A stretch of DNA of 57,227 bases from an uncultured Rubrobacteraceae bacterium (GTDB taxonomy: Bacteria > Actinomycetota > Rubrobacteria > Rubrobacterales > Rubrobacteraceae): contig CADCUT010000010.1 in assembly GCA_902805975.1 (NCBI GenBank), positions 1 to 57,227 of the forward strand. Reading direction: 5' to 3'. The notes under the pieces were generated by a model. That model had not been told where the DNA came from. It did not search any database and saw nothing but the letters and a program-made list of their open reading frames with translations. Position 1 is the first letter of the stretch. The number at the start of each line of letters is the position of its first letter. Of the stretch, positions 43,851-53,795 are shown in pieces. Made by a program: the position numbers and the translations under genes.

Positions 43851-45998
43851 TCATTCTTTGCTAAGCGGCGCCATCTCGGGCACGAAGGTCCTCTCGTCGG
43901 CCCCGAACCTGACGACCACCTTGCCGCCTGAGGCGTCGACGACCTGCCCGACCCCGAACTTGGCGTGGCGGACCCTCTCCCCCGCGCTGTACGAGACCCC
44001 GGGCGAAGCCGCCTGCCGGAAGCCCCCCGACCTCTGCCCGAACGACGCCATCCCCCAGCCGCCGCGGCCGGCGGCAGATCCCGTAGGCACGGTGCCGGAC
44101 TTGTACTCATCAGGTATCTCCGAGAGAAAGCGCGAGGGCATCCGGTACTCGCGCTCGCCCCAGTTGCTCCGGAGCTTGGCGTGCGTGAGCGTGAGCGTCT
44201 TGCGCGCCCGCGTGATGCCGACGTAGGCGAGCCTGCGCTCCTCTTCGAGGTTCTGCTCGTCGAGCGAGCGGGCGTGCGGGAAGGTCCCCTCCTCCATCCC
44301 GACGACGAAGACGTGGTCGTACTCGAGCCCCTTCGCGTTGTGGAGCGTCATCAGGGTGACGCTGCCGCCCTCCGATGTGATGGAGTCCTGCTGGGTGTAG
44401 AGCGCCTGCTCCTGCAAGAAGCCGTCGAGGGTAGGTTCAGGTTCGACGCGCTCGTACTCGCGGGCGGCGTTTATGAGCTCCTCGAGGTTCTCAAGACGAG
44501 ACTCGGACTCTATGGTGTTCTCGTTCCTGAGCTCCCCGCGGTACCCCGACTCGTCGAGGACCGCCCCCACAAGCTCAGCCGGCGGCACCTCCCTGGCCGC
44601 GACCCGCCACCCCTCAAAGAGCTCCCGCAACGAGGCGCACGCCTTCGCCGCCTTGCCCGATAGCCCGGCCGCGGGGGCCTCGGCGAGCGCCTCGTAGAGC
44701 GTGCTGCCGCTGCGGCGGGCATGGTCCTGAAGCCTCGCGACGGAGGTGTTGCCGAGGCCCCGCTTCGGGACGTTGATGATGCGTTCCAGGCCGACCGAGT
44801 CGGCGGGGTTCGAGATCACGGCGAGGTAGGCCATGGCGTCCTTGATCTCGGCCCGCTCGTAGAAGCGGACCCCACCCACGATCTGGTACGGAACCCCCTC
44901 CCGCACCAGCACGTCCTCCAATGCCCGGCTCTGCGCGTTCGTCCTGTAAAAGGCCGCGATCTCCCGCGCGGGCTCCCCCCGCCCCGTCAACTTCTCGACC
45001 TCAGAGACCACGAACCGCGCCTCCGCGTACTCGTCCGAAGCCGCGAACACCCGGATGCGCTCCCCCTCCCCCCCGGCCGTCCACAAAGCCTTCGCCTTGC
45101 GCGAGGCGTTGTTCGCGACCACCGCGTTCGCCGCGTCGAGGATGGTCTGGGTCGAGCGGTAGTTCTGCTCCAGCTTGACGACCTTCGCCTCAGGGTAGTC
45201 CCGCTCGAAGTCCAGGATGTTCCTGATATCCGCCCCGCGCCAGCTGTACACCGACTGATCGTCATCACCAACGACACAAAGGTTACGATGTGCGGCGGCG
45301 AGGACGTTCACGAGGCGGTACTGGGCGTGGTTCGTGTCCTGGTACTCGTCCACGTGGATGTACTTGAAGCGGGTCTGGTAGCGGTCGCGGACCTCCGGGA
45401 AGAGCTCCAGGAGGGCGACGGTCTGCATTATGAGGTCGTCAAAGTCCATGGCATTGTTCTCGTAGAGGCGGCGCTGGTAGAGGTCGTAGACCTCGGCGAC
45501 GTTCTCGGCGATGTAGCCCTCGGATCGGCGCAGGAAGTCGTCCGGGCTCATGAGGACGTTCTTGGCCGAAGAGATCTGGGCCTGGAACGAGCGCGGGTTG
45601 AACCTTTTCGGGTCCTTGCCGAGCTCGACGATCGACCTCTTGACGAGCCTGACCTGGTCCGCGCCGTCGTAGATGGTGAACTCGCGCTTGTAGCCGAGCT
45701 TCTCGGCGTGGACCCTTAAGATGCGAGCGCAGAACGCGTGGAAGGTCGAGACCCACATCTTGCGGGAGTCGGGGCCCACGAGGAGGGCGACGCGGTCCTT
45801 CATCTCGCGGGCGGCCTTGTTGGTGAAGGTTATGGCGAGGACTTCCTCGGGTGCCGCGAGCCCCTGGTCTATGAGGTGGGCGATCCTGTGCGTCAGCACG
45901 CGGGTCTTCCCGCTACCCGCCCCCGCGAGGATGAGGAGGGGCCCTTCCGTGTGCTCTACGGCGTCGCGCTGCGTCGGGTTTAACGAGTCCAGAAGCAT
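43851..45998 (-). CDS. pcrA: UvrD/PcrA-family DNA helicase
   Basis: A 715-residue superfamily 1 helicase: N-terminus MLLDSLNPTQRDAVEHTEGP, Walker A AGAGSGKTRVLTHRIAHL, motif II VDEYQDTNHAQYRLV, motif III VVGDDDQSVYSWRGADI, motif IV KLEQNYRSTQTIL, motif V TLMTLHNAKGLEYDHVFVVG, motif VI EERRLAYVGITRARKTLTLT. A C-terminal Tudor-like domain (RHAKFGVGQVVDASGGKVVV) binds RNA polymerase in known PcrA proteins. It acts in repair and in clearing DNA of protein. Confidence 0.96.
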   Translation of the reverse strand: MLLDSLNPTQRDAVEHTEGPLLILAGAGSGKTRVLTHRIAHLIDQGLAAPEEVLAITFTNKAAREMKDRVALLVGPDSRKMWVSTFHAFCARILRVHAEKLGYKREFTIYDGADQVRLVKRSIVELGKDPKRFNPRSFQAQISSAKNVLMSPDDFLRRSEGYIAENVAEVYDLYQRRLYENNAMDFDDLIMQTVALLELFPEVRDRYQTRFKYIHVDEYQDTNHAQYRLVNVLAAAHRNLCVVGDDDQSVYSWRGADIRNILDFERDYPEAKVVKLEQNYRSTQTILDAANAVVANNASRKAKALWTAGGEGERIRVFAASDEYAEARFVVSEVEKLTGRGEPAREIAAFYRTNAQSRALEDVLVREGVPYQIVGGVRFYERAEIKDAMAYLAVISNPADSVGLERIINVPKRGLGNTSVARLQDHARRSGSTLYEALAEAPAAGLSGKAAKACASLRELFEGWRVAAREVPPAELVGAVLDESGYRGELRNENTIESESRLENLEELINAAREYERVEPEPTLDGFLQEQALYTQQDSITSEGGSVTLMTLHNAKGLEYDHVFVVGMEEGTFPHARSLDEQNLEEERRLAYVGITRARKTLTLTHAKLRSNWGEREYRMPSRFLSEIPDEYKSGTVPTGSAAGRGGWGMASFGQRSGGFRQAASPGVSYSAGERVRHAKFGVGQVVDASGGKVVVRFGADERTFVPEMAPLSKE

Positions 45999-46087
45999 TG
46001 GTGAAAAAGTATAGCAGGGGGGCCGGCCCGTTCCCGCATCCAGTATCCCGCGTGGGCCACCCGGTGCGGAATGGCGAGCGGAATACC

Positions 46088-46789
46088 CTACGGGTGTTGG
46101 ATCAGGTGCAAGAGCACCGTCACCCCCCTCTCGCGCCCCTCCAGCTCCACGGTCGTCTCCTCCGTCTCGAAGCGGAAGCCGTTCTCGTGCATGAGCTCCC
46201 GGAAGAGCGGCTCGTACCGGCGCCCCGGGTCCGCGAAGAGCGCCGCGCCTCCGGGCCCGAGCAACTCCGGCACGAGCCTGGCCAGGGAGCGGGTGCTCGG
46301 CTCTTCGTACATCACGTCGGCCGCGATAACGAGGTCGAAGGTTCCGACGTCGTCAGGCGTTTGGTGCCAGTTCAGGAGGGCCGTTTCGGGCTCGGGGAGG
46401 CCGTTCTGCTTCGCGTTGTGGCGGGTAAAGTCCTGGGCGGCCGCGTAGTAATCGGTGGCGAGGACGCGGGCGCCGCGGTCGAGGGCGACGAGGGTCGGGA
46501 GGCCGACGCCGACGCCGAGCTCGACGACGCGCCTGCCGGCCAGGTCTTCCCCGGAGAGCCGGCGGGCCAGCGCTATGGCGCTCGGCCAGATCTCGGCCCA
46601 GTAAGGGAGGCGTTCGTCCTCGTCAAACTCCCGCTCGTCGATCAACTCGTCCGGGACCGAAGGGTGGGTCAGACGGTAGTTTTTGCCGGAGACTTCCACG
46701 ACGGATTCCGAGAGATCCGTCCGGCCCTTGAGGTGGGCCAGGAGGCTACTTGGCGGCGTGGGCGGCCTCTCTTTGGGCGCGGCCCTCAC
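46088..46789 (-). CDS. Class I SAM-dependent methyltransferase (METTL16/nicotinamide-N type fold)
   Basis: A 233-residue protein. Motif I VVELGVGVGLPTLVALDRGA, the acidic loop ATDYY, and FDLVIAADVMYEEPSTRSLA are typical of protein-lysine and related methyltransferases (DxxY near the end). DERLPYWAEIWPSAIALARR before motif I supports this subgroup. ATG 46789 lies inside the 3' end of the Rrf2 gene (44-base overlap), so both may be co-transcribed. Target unknown. Confidence 0.85.
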   Translation of the reverse strand: MRAAPKERPPTPPSSLLAHLKGRTDLSESVVEVSGKNYRLTHPSVPDELIDEREFDEDERLPYWAEIWPSAIALARRLSGEDLAGRRVVELGVGVGLPTLVALDRGARVLATDYYAAAQDFTRHNAKQNGLPEPETALLNWHQTPDDVGTFDLVIAADVMYEEPSTRSLARLVPELLGPGGAALFADPGRRYEPLFRELMHENGFRFETEETTVELEGRERGVTVLLHLIQHP

Positions 46790-47195
46790 GCTCGGTCTCT
46801 GCGAGCTGGGCGATGCTGTAGCGGCCGAAGACCGACTCGAGCGCCTCGCGGGCCTCGTCCCAGACCTTGCTCGTCACGCACAGGGGGGCGTCGGCCATGT
46901 AGCAGACCCCTCCGGCAGAGCACCGGGCCGGCCGCACCGCGCCGTCCAGTATCTCGACGACGTCAAGCACGGAGATCTCCTCGGGGGGCATCGCGAATCG
47001 GTAGCCGCCGTGCGCCCCGCGCCGGCTCTCGAGCAACCCCTCGCGCCTGAGCTCGCACAGGATCTGCTCCAGAAACCTCTCCGGGATGCGCTGCAGGCGC
47101 GCGATCTCGGCCACGCCCAACGGGCCCTCGTGCCCGCTGACGGCGATCTCGACCAGCGCCCGTACCGCGTATTTGCTCTTCTGAGTAAGCCTCAC
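46746..47195 (-). CDS. Rrf2-family transcriptional regulator with a three-cysteine metal site
   Basis: A 149-residue protein. The winged helix-turn-helix begins MRLTQKSKYAVRALVEIAVS, with ARLQRIPERFLEQILCELRR and RRGAHGGYRFAMPPEEISVL. The C-terminal half carries CSAGGVCYMADAPLC, a C-x5-C-x7-C pattern like the Fe-S sensing IscR/NsrR/RirA proteins. It likely senses iron, Fe-S status or nitric oxide. GTG 47195 begins exactly at the family start. An extended -10 promoter lies at 47234-47242. No isc or suf genes are in the window. Confidence 0.85.
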   Translation of the reverse strand: MRLTQKSKYAVRALVEIAVSGHEGPLGVAEIARLQRIPERFLEQILCELRREGLLESRRGAHGGYRFAMPPEEISVLDVVEILDGAVRPARCSAGGVCYMADAPLCVTSKVWDEAREALESVFGRYSIAQLAETEREGRAQREAAHAAK

Positions 47196-47233
47196 GAAAC
47201 TACACCGCCTGCTTGCGAAACGTATTACGGCTG

Positions 47234-47242
47234 ATTGTAGCA
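47234..47242 (-). promoter_or_regulatory. Possible extended -10 promoter for the Rrf2 gene
   Basis: On the minus strand TGCTACAAT (TG-N-TACAAT) lies about 39 bases before the GTG at 47195. No -35 box with good spacing is visible. The rest of the 219-base gap to phoU holds nothing notable. Confidence 0.35.
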
Positions 47243-47414
47243 GAAGGTTGTTGGAGCGGTCGCTTTCGGCTCTGCGCCGTGCCGGAGACGCCCGGTCTCG
47301 CCGGCCGCCGACCAGGGTGCGCCCCTCGGGTTCCGGTCTTCGCCTCGGCACAACCCACGCGCTCCGGGCGACATGACGCATCGAGAAGGCCGAAGGGCGT
47401 AGAGTGCCGCGAAG

Positions 47415-48113
47415 CTACTCCCCGTCCCGGTTGATGTCCCTCTCGAGGTACTGGCGCATGGCGTCCTCTATGCGCTGGCCGGTGACGAGGAAGACGGTGC
47501 TGCCGCCGATGTCCACGCCGTGGTCGGCGATGCGCTCTAGGTAGTGGACCATGAGGGCGGCCCGCATCCGCCACTCCGGGGCGCCGGCGCCGGAATCTGA
47601 GGGGTTTGCTATAAGGTTCATCGCCTCTGAGTAGAGGAGGTCCACCTTGTCGTCCTTGGCCTGGAGGTCGCGGGCCCGGTCTATGTCCCGGTGCTCGAAG
47701 ATGTCGAGGCCCTCGTTGAATATGTTTCGGGCCGTGCGGGCCATCTCGACCAGGGAGGCCTCGAGGTCCTCGTCGCGCTCGGCGCCGGCGGTCTCGGCGA
47801 GGGCGTGGCAGATGTGCTCCGAGAGGGCGCCCGTGCGGACCAGGTGGTTCGTGACAGACTGGACGGTGTAGAGGAGCCTGAGGTCGCGTGCGACCGGGGC
47901 CTGGCGGGCCTGCAGGATCATGGAGTCCCGGTCGAGCTCCGCCCCGCGCGCCTTGTACCGGACGTCCACCCCGAGCTCGCGCGCGGCGAGCTCCTCGTCG
48001 CCCGTCTCCATCGCCCGGACCATGTTCTCCAGGGAGGCGCCGACCTCCCTGCCAAGATTGAGGACGTCGCCCGTGAGGTTGTCGAGCTCCTGCTGAAAGC
48101 TCTCCCTTGGCAT
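47415..48113 (-). CDS. phoU: Phosphate transport accessory protein PhoU
   Basis: A 232-residue all-helical protein with two PhoU repeats, each with a metal-binding E/DxxxD pattern (MARTARNIFNEGLDIFEHRD). The second repeat includes HYLERIADHGVDIGGSTVFL. It links the Pst transporter to the phosphate sensor kinase; no phoR-phoP pair is in the window. It follows pstB with a gap of 3 bases. Confidence 0.93.
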   Translation of the reverse strand: MPRESFQQELDNLTGDVLNLGREVGASLENMVRAMETGDEELAARELGVDVRYKARGAELDRDSMILQARQAPVARDLRLLYTVQSVTNHLVRTGALSEHICHALAETAGAERDEDLEASLVEMARTARNIFNEGLDIFEHRDIDRARDLQAKDDKVDLLYSEAMNLIANPSDSGAGAPEWRMRAALMVHYLERIADHGVDIGGSTVFLVTGQRIEDAMRQYLERDINRDGE

Positions 48114-48116
48114 CGT

Positions 48117-48989
48117 CTAGCCGAACCGCCCCGTGACGTAGTCCTCCGTCTCCTTGCGCTCGGGGTTCGAGAAGATCTTCTCCGTCTCGTCGAACTCCCA
48201 CAGGCGCCCCGGGTCGCCCATGTTCACGATGTAGAAAAAGCCCGTGTAGTCAGAGATGCGGGCCGCCTGCTGCATGTTGTGCGTCACTATCACGACCGTG
48301 TAGCTCTTCTTGAGCTCGGCCATGGTGTCCTCGATCTTCTGGGTCGAGACCGGGTCGAGGGCGCTCGCCGGCTCGTCCATCAGGATGACCTCTGGCTCCA
48401 CCGCGAGCGTCCGGGCGATGCAAAGACGCTGCTGCTGGCCGCCTGAGAGCCCGTAGCCGCTCTCCTTGAGACGATCCTTCACCTCGTCCCACAGGGCCGC
48501 CTGGCGCAAGCTACGCTCCACCAGCTCGTCCACGTCGCCGCGGAAGCCGTTGATGCGGGCGCCCCAGGCCACGTTCTCGTAGATGGACTTGGAGAACGGG
48601 TTCGGCTTCTGGAAGACCATGCCAACCCTCCGCCGGATCACGACGGGGTCGGAGCCCTTGGCGTAGATGTCCTGGTCCCCGAGCGTCACGCTGCCCTCGG
48701 CGCGGGCGCCGGGGATGACCTCGTGCATCCGGTTCAAGCAGCGGATGTACGTGCTCTTGCCGCAGCCGGACGGCCCGATAAGCGCCGTCACCTTGTTGGC
48801 CCGGATGTCCATGCTAACGTCGGTAACGGCCTTGAAGCCACCGTAGAACGCGGAGAGGTCCTGGATCTTCATCCCCAGCGTGCCGTTGTCCCCCGCTGGC
48901 GGTCTCCCGGCGTCGCGGCGTCCCTCGCGTCGGTCCCTCGAAACCCCGGTCAACCTCTGCTCCTCCCTGGTCCTCTCAGACTGCGTCAA
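48117..48989 (-). CDS. pstB: Phosphate ABC transporter ATP-binding protein
   Basis: A 290-residue PstB with Walker [21 protein letters not shown], the PstB-specific [20 protein letters not shown], signature [20 protein letters not shown], and Walker [20 protein letters not shown] 48989 is used because GAGAGG lies seven bases upstream; ATG at 48872 ([12 protein letters not shown]) would give the more usual length of about 251. It powers PstC-PstA. Confidence 0.96.
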   Translation of the reverse strand: MTQSERTREEQRLTGVSRDRREGRRDAGRPPAGDNGTLGMKIQDLSAFYGGFKAVTDVSMDIRANKVTALIGPSGCGKSTYIRCLNRMHEVIPGARAEGSVTLGDQDIYAKGSDPVVIRRRVGMVFQKPNPFSKSIYENVAWGARINGFRGDVDELVERSLRQAALWDEVKDRLKESGYGLSGGQQQRLCIARTLAVEPEVILMDEPASALDPVSTQKIEDTMAELKKSYTVVIVTHNMQQAARISDYTGFFYIVNMGDPGRLWEFDETEKIFSNPERKETEDYVTGRFG

Positions 48990-49029
48990 GATGTTACCTC
49001 TCCTCCGCGGGCGGGGCCCGCTACGTTGC

Positions 49030-49953
49030 CTAGCTCCGCTGCTGGAACCTGTTGCGCAGCACGATCGCCACGGAGTTCGCTACGAGCAGAACGGCCATGA
49101 TGACGACAATACCAGCCGCGGCCAGTTCCTGAAAGACGTCCTGCGGGCGGCTGATCCAGTCGTAAATCTGGGTCGGCAGCGCCATGTAGCCGTCGAACGG
49201 GCCCGCGGTGGTGTAGGTCTGGTACGCCGCGGCCCCGACGACGAGGATGGGGGCGGCTTCGCCGATGGCCCGCGAGAGCGCCAGGATCATGCCCGTAAGC
49301 GCCCCGGGCAGCGCCATCGGGAGCAGGTGGCTCCAGATCACCTCCCACCGCGTCGCCCCGAGCGCGTACCCGCCCTCGCGGATGGACCTCGGGATGCTCC
49401 GAAGCGCTTCCCTGGTCGTCACGATGAGGACCGGTAGGATGAGCAGGCTCAACGTCAGCGCCCCCGTGAGCACGCTCGCACCGCCGGTCAGGGGCGCCAG
49501 CAACTGCACGAAGATACCAAGTCCCAAAAGGCCGTAGATGACCGAGGGCACCCCGGCGAGGTTCGAGATGTTGATCTCTATCATCCGGTTGATGCGCGTG
49601 TCGGCGGCATACTCTTCCAGGTACACGGCGGCCCCGAGCCCGAGCGGGACGCTTATGATCGCCGTGAGCGCGAGCAGCCACAGCGAGCCGATGAGCGCCG
49701 GGTAGATACCGCTGTTCTCCGGGAAGATCTGGGACGGGAAGCTCGTCAGAAAGCCGAGGCTCAACCTGCCGGAACCGTCCCCGATCACGTCAATTAGGAG
49801 CACCGCCAGGACCGCGACGCCAACCAAAGCCGCCACCGTCACTAGGATACTGAAGGCCCGGTCGAACCCGTACCGGGTCGCCATGGACGTCTTGAACTCG
49901 GAGCCTCTAGCGCCGCCTTCCTGCCTCTCTACCTGCTTGCTCGTCTGCGCCAC
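49030..49953 (-). CDS. pstA: Phosphate ABC transporter permease PstA
   Basis: A 307-residue inner-membrane protein with about six helices and the conserved EAA-type loop ([20 protein letters not shown], then [20 protein letters not shown]). The start ATG 49953 overlaps the pstC stop by a base. It forms the phosphate channel with PstC. Confidence 0.95.
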   Translation of the reverse strand: MAQTSKQVERQEGGARGSEFKTSMATRYGFDRAFSILVTVAALVGVAVLAVLLIDVIGDGSGRLSLGFLTSFPSQIFPENSGIYPALIGSLWLLALTAIISVPLGLGAAVYLEEYAADTRINRMIEINISNLAGVPSVIYGLLGLGIFVQLLAPLTGGASVLTGALTLSLLILPVLIVTTREALRSIPRSIREGGYALGATRWEVIWSHLLPMALPGALTGMILALSRAIGEAAPILVVGAAAYQTYTTAGPFDGYMALPTQIYDWISRPQDVFQELAAAGIVVIMAVLLVANSVAIVLRNRFQQRS

Positions 49954-50885
49954 TAGTAGATCTCCCTGAATCGCCGGACAAACCAGTAGCTAGCGAGGTT
50001 GAGGGCGAGCGTCATCAGGAACAACGCCGACCCAACCGCGAAGATAGACCCGAAGACCGCCGACCCGCGCGGCGTCTCCCCGCCCACCACCTGCACGATG
50101 TAGGCCGTCATCGCCTGCATGCTCTCGAGGGGGGTCCCGCCGAAGTTCGCCTGGGAGCCCATCGCGATGGTCACGATCATCGTCTCCCCGATGGCCCGCG
50201 AGATGCCGAGGATAACCGCGGCCACTATCCCCGAGAGGGCGGCCGGGACCACGATCTTGGTCGCCGTCTCGCGTTTGGTCGCGCCGAGCGCGTACGCGCC
50301 CTCCCGTAAAGACCGCGGCACAGCGTAGATGGCGTCCTCGCTCACCGAGGCGACCGTCGGGATGATCATGACCCCCATGATGAGGCCGGCCGAGATCGCG
50401 TTGAAAGAGTCAATGTCGGAGAAGAGGTTGTTGCCGAGGAACGGGGTGATAAACGTCAGGGCGAAGTACCCGTAGACCACTGTCGGAACGCCGGCGAGGA
50501 TCTCGAGCGCCGGCTTGAGGTACTGCCGCAGCCGTCTCGGTGCGTACTCACTGAGGTAGATCGCCGTGAGCAGCCCGATCGGGAGCGCCACGGCTATGGC
50601 GATAAAGGTCGCCATCAACGTCCCGTACACGAGCGGCAGGACGCCGAAGTCGCCCGTGTTGGGCGCCCAGCGCGTCGAGGTCAGGAACTCCACAATGGAG
50701 ACGTCGAGAAAGAACCGGACCGTCTCCTCAAAGAGAACTACGACGATGCCGATGGTCGTGAAGATGGACAGGTACGCGCAGGCGGTGAGCAGGAACTTTA
50801 TTACCCGTTCCTTGAACTCCCGGCCGCGGCTGTTGCGCTGCCAGTCTCCCTCCTTGGACCTCATCCTTCCCGCTTCGACCGCCAC
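49953..50885 (-). CDS. pstC: Phosphate ABC transporter permease PstC
   Basis: A 310-residue permease with six helices (first about 30-58) and the loop REGAYALGATKRETATKIVV with PAALSGIVAAVILGISRAIG, typical of PstC. It is separated from pstS by a strong terminator, so its transcription depends on read-through or its own promoter. The N-terminal 25 residues are basic and polar. Confidence 0.95.
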   Translation of the reverse strand: MAVEAGRMRSKEGDWQRNSRGREFKERVIKFLLTACAYLSIFTTIGIVVVLFEETVRFFLDVSIVEFLTSTRWAPNTGDFGVLPLVYGTLMATFIAIAVALPIGLLTAIYLSEYAPRRLRQYLKPALEILAGVPTVVYGYFALTFITPFLGNNLFSDIDSFNAISAGLIMGVMIIPTVASVSEDAIYAVPRSLREGAYALGATKRETATKIVVPAALSGIVAAVILGISRAIGETMIVTIAMGSQANFGGTPLESMQAMTAYIVQVVGGETPRGSAVFGSIFAVGSALFLMTLALNLASYWFVRRFREIY

Positions 50886-50913
50886 CGAAAACCCTCCAAA
50901 ACCTCGTCGCCAG

Positions 50914-50945
50914 AAAAAAGGGAGCCGGCTCCTGTGCCGGCTCCC
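50914..50945 (-). terminator. Intrinsic terminator between pstS and pstC
   Basis: On the minus strand GGGAGCCGGC pairs perfectly with GCCGGCTCCC around a six-base loop, followed by TTTTTT. It directly follows pstS and would give more pstS transcript than transporter transcript. Confidence 0.9.
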
Positions 50946-50981
50946 CCAATGCTACTAGTAGATGTATCCGGACACAAACGG

Positions 50982-52010
50982 TTACTGCGCCTGCTGGAGC
51001 GCCCCCTCCAGGTCGCCGCCCTTCGGTTCGCCCTCCTCGGTAAAGACCGTGCCGGTCGTGCGGTCCTCGTACTGCGCCCGCGACTCGTCGCTGAGGCTGC
51101 TAGGCAAGGTCACGTACCTGGCGGCCTCGACCAGCCGGTTGAGGTTCTGCTCGGAGAGGTAGAAGTCCACGAACGGCTGCACCGCGGCGTTGTTCTCCAG
51201 CGCCTGGACGCTCACGTAGATGAAGAGCGGGCGGGAGAGGCCGTAATCGCCGGACCGGATCGTCTCGGCGGAAGGCTCCACGCCGTCGAGAGCAAGCGCC
51301 TTGAGGTCCTGGCGGTTGTTCTCATAGTAGGAGTAGCCGAAGTAGCCCAAAGCGTTCTGATCGCCGGCCACACCCTGCACGAGCACGTTGTCGTCCTCGC
51401 TCATCTCGACGTCAGACTGGCGGCTGACCTCCTCCTCGTTCCCGACGATGGCCTCGTTGAAGAACTCGTAGGTGCCCGACTCGGTCCCGGGACCGTAGAG
51501 GCTGATCTCCTCGTCCGGCCACTCGGAGCGGACCTGGCTCCACTGTGTGATCTCACCCTCGGCGGCCGGCTCCCACATGGTCTTGAGCTCCTCGGTGGTC
51601 ACGTCCGTCGCGAAGTCGTTCTCGCTGTTGACGACGACCGAGATGCCGTCGAAGGCCACCGGGATCTCGATGAACTCTACCCCGTTCTCCTCGCATACCG
51701 GGACCTCCTCGGCCACGTCTATCGGCCTTGAGGCGTCGGAGATCTGCGTGTCGCCCTGGCAGAACGCCTCGAAGCCGTCGCTGGTCCCCGCGCCACCGAC
51801 CTGGATGCGCGCCTCGGGGTTCTCCTCTCGGAACAACTCCGCCGCGGCCTGCGATATCGGCTGCACCGTGCTCGAGCCCTCGATGGTGATCTCGCCGGAG
51901 ACCGCCTCGCCACCGCCACCGCCTTGGTCACCGCCGCCACCGCCGCAGGCGGCGACCACGAGCGACAGGGCCAGCACCATGGCCGTCCCCACGACGAACC
52001 TCGCACGCAT
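50982..52010 (-). CDS. pstS: Phosphate-binding lipoprotein PstS
   Basis: A 342-residue lipoprotein: signal peptide with lipobox VVAAC (Cys about residue 22), a Gly-rich linker, then GEITIEGSSTVQPISQAAAE, the serine-rich phosphate loop typical of PstS, and VGGAGTSDGFEAFCQGDTQI. It captures phosphate outside the membrane. ATG 52010 gives a normal signal peptide. A Pho-box-like repeat lies about 100 bases upstream. Confidence 0.95.
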   Translation of the reverse strand: MRARFVVGTAMVLALSLVVAACGGGGGDQGGGGGEAVSGEITIEGSSTVQPISQAAAELFREENPEARIQVGGAGTSDGFEAFCQGDTQISDASRPIDVAEEVPVCEENGVEFIEIPVAFDGISVVVNSENDFATDVTTEELKTMWEPAAEGEITQWSQVRSEWPDEEISLYGPGTESGTYEFFNEAIVGNEEEVSRQSDVEMSEDDNVLVQGVAGDQNALGYFGYSYYENNRQDLKALALDGVEPSAETIRSGDYGLSRPLFIYVSVQALENNAAVQPFVDFYLSEQNLNRLVEAARYVTLPSSLSDESRAQYEDRTTGTVFTEEGEPKGGDLEGALQQAQ

Positions 52011-52113
52011 GATCCCGCTCAACCTAAATCCTCCCGATCTCATCCGACACAGAGAACCGCATGACTTCCAAGGCAGGATGATATGTGAAAGATCCCCCAA
52101 TTTAGTTGCAGTT

Positions 52114-52143
52114 ATGTAAACTCCAGGCTAAATCGAGGTTAAA
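52114..52143 (-). promoter_or_regulatory. Candidate Pho box upstream of pstS
   Basis: On the minus strand TTTAACC, TTTAGCC and TTTACAT start at 52143, 52132 and 52120, that is with 11- and 12-base steps. Direct TT(T/A)A-type repeats about one helical turn apart are the form of PhoP sites. This predicts phosphate-starvation control of the pst genes. Confidence 0.5.
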
Positions 52144-52145
52144 CG

Positions 52146-52264
52146 GGTTCTAGGCCCTAGGCATGAGGTTTCAGGCTTTAGGTGTCGGACAAGGAACTGC
52201 GCCGGCCGCGTTGCACGGAGGAACGCCACGAACCGAAACGGCCTCCTGAAGCCTGAAACCTAAT
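52146..52264. repeat. Heptad-armed inverted repeat element E5 (3' end of guaA)
   Basis: The inner left arm AGGTTTCAGGCTTTAGG and right arm CCTGAAGCCTGAAACCT form a 17-bp inverted repeat with one mismatch, about 60 bases apart. The left side extends outward with GGTTCTAGGCCCTAGGCATG. The right arm starts two bases after the guaA stop codon; the left end reaches the Pho box of pstS. Confidence 0.8.
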
Positions 52265-52265
52265 A

Positions 52266-53792
52266 TCATTCCCACTCTATCGTGCCGGGCGGCTTGCTGG
52301 TGATGTCGAGGGCGACGCGGTTGACGCCGGGGACCTCGTTGATGATGCGGTTGCTTATCTTCTCCAGCAGGTCGTATGGCAACCTCGCCCAGTCCGCGGT
52401 CATGGCGTCGTCTGAGGTTACGGCCCTTATCACCACGGGGTAGGCGTAGGTTCGCGCGTCGCCCATGACGCCGACGGAGTGGATCGCCGGCAACACGGCG
52501 AAGCTCTGCCAGAGGTCGCGGTAGAGGCCCGCCGAGCGGATCTCCTCCTGCAACACGGCGTCGGCGCGGCGCAGGATCTCCAGCCTCTCCGCCGTCACGT
52601 CGCCTATCACCCGGATCGCGAGCCCGGGCCCCGGGAACGGCTGGCGCCAGACCAGGCGCTCGGGCATGCCGAGCTCCGCCGCGACGACCCGCACCTCGTC
52701 CTTGAAGAGGTTCCGCAAGGGCTCCACGAGGTCGAGGTCCATGACCTCGGGCAGGCCGCCGACGTTGTGGTGGCTCTTTATCTTCGCCGCGTCACGGGTG
52801 CCGCTCTCTATGACGTCGCTGTACAGGGTGCCCTGGACGAGGAAGGTCGCGTCCTCTATCCCGCGGGCCTCCTCTTCGAAGGTGCGGATAAACTCCTCGC
52901 CGATGATCTTGCGCTTCGCCTCGGGGTCGGTCACCCCGGCGAGCTTGTCCAAAAACCGCCCCTTGGAGTCGACGTGGACGAGCGGGACCTCCGAATTTTC
53001 CCCGAACGCCTCGATGACTTGCTCGGCCTCGTTCTGGCGGAGCAACCCGTGGTCCACGAAGACGCACGTCAGGTTGTCCCCGATGGCCCGGTGGACGAGC
53101 ATCGCCGCCGTGGACGAGTCCACCCCGCCAGAGAGGCCGCAGATCGCCTTCCTGTCGCCGACCTGCTCCCTTATACGCTCGACCGCGTCCGTGATGATGT
53201 TGACCGGCGTCCAGTCGGGCTTGCAGCCGCAGGTCTCGAAGAGGAAGTTCTTGAGGATCTCCATCCCGTACTCCGTGTGCCGGACCTCAGGGTGGAACTG
53301 GACGCCGAAGCGACCCCCGCGAAGCGTCGGCTCCTCGAAGGCGATGATCGGGACCGAGGGCGTCTCCGCCGTGACCCGGAAGCCCTCGGGGGGGGCGAGG
53401 ACGGCGTCGCCGTGGCTGGTCCAGGCCTTCTGCTCGTCGGGCGTGCCGGCGAAGAGGCCCTCGTGGTCCTTGACGATCAGGTCGGAGCGGCCGTACTCCC
53501 TGATCTGGACGGCGCCCACCTCCCCGCCCAGAGAGAGCGCCATGTGTTGCATCCCGTAGCAGATGCCGAACATGGGCGCGTCGAGGTCAAAGAGCCCGTC
53601 GTCCACGCGCGGCGCGCCCTCACCGTAGACGGAGTTGGGGCCGCCGGAGAGGATGATCCCCTCCGGGTTCCTGGCCCTTATCTCCTCCACGGGGGTGTCG
53701 TAGGGGATCAGCTCGCTGAAGACGCGGCACTCGCGGACGCGCCGGGCGATGAGTTGGGAGTATTGGCCGCCGAAGTCGAGGACCAGGATCAA
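52266..53792 (-). CDS. guaA: GMP synthase (glutamine-hydrolysing)
   Basis: A 508-residue enzyme: glutamine amidotransferase domain ([20 protein letters not shown]; nucleophile Cys in [20 protein letters not shown]), the ATP-pyrophosphatase loop [20 protein letters not shown], and the dimerisation domain ending [16 protein letters not shown]. It converts XMP to GMP. TTG 53792 follows guaB3 by three bases, so the genes form one operon. Confidence 0.97.
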   Translation of the reverse strand: MILVLDFGGQYSQLIARRVRECRVFSELIPYDTPVEEIRARNPEGIILSGGPNSVYGEGAPRVDDGLFDLDAPMFGICYGMQHMALSLGGEVGAVQIREYGRSDLIVKDHEGLFAGTPDEQKAWTSHGDAVLAPPEGFRVTAETPSVPIIAFEEPTLRGGRFGVQFHPEVRHTEYGMEILKNFLFETCGCKPDWTPVNIITDAVERIREQVGDRKAICGLSGGVDSSTAAMLVHRAIGDNLTCVFVDHGLLRQNEAEQVIEAFGENSEVPLVHVDSKGRFLDKLAGVTDPEAKRKIIGEEFIRTFEEEARGIEDATFLVQGTLYSDVIESGTRDAAKIKSHHNVGGLPEVMDLDLVEPLRNLFKDEVRVVAAELGMPERLVWRQPFPGPGLAIRVIGDVTAERLEILRRADAVLQEEIRSAGLYRDLWQSFAVLPAIHSVGVMGDARTYAYPVVIRAVTSDDAMTADWARLPYDLLEKISNRIINEVPGVNRVALDITSKPPGTIEWE

Positions 53793-53795
53793 GGC

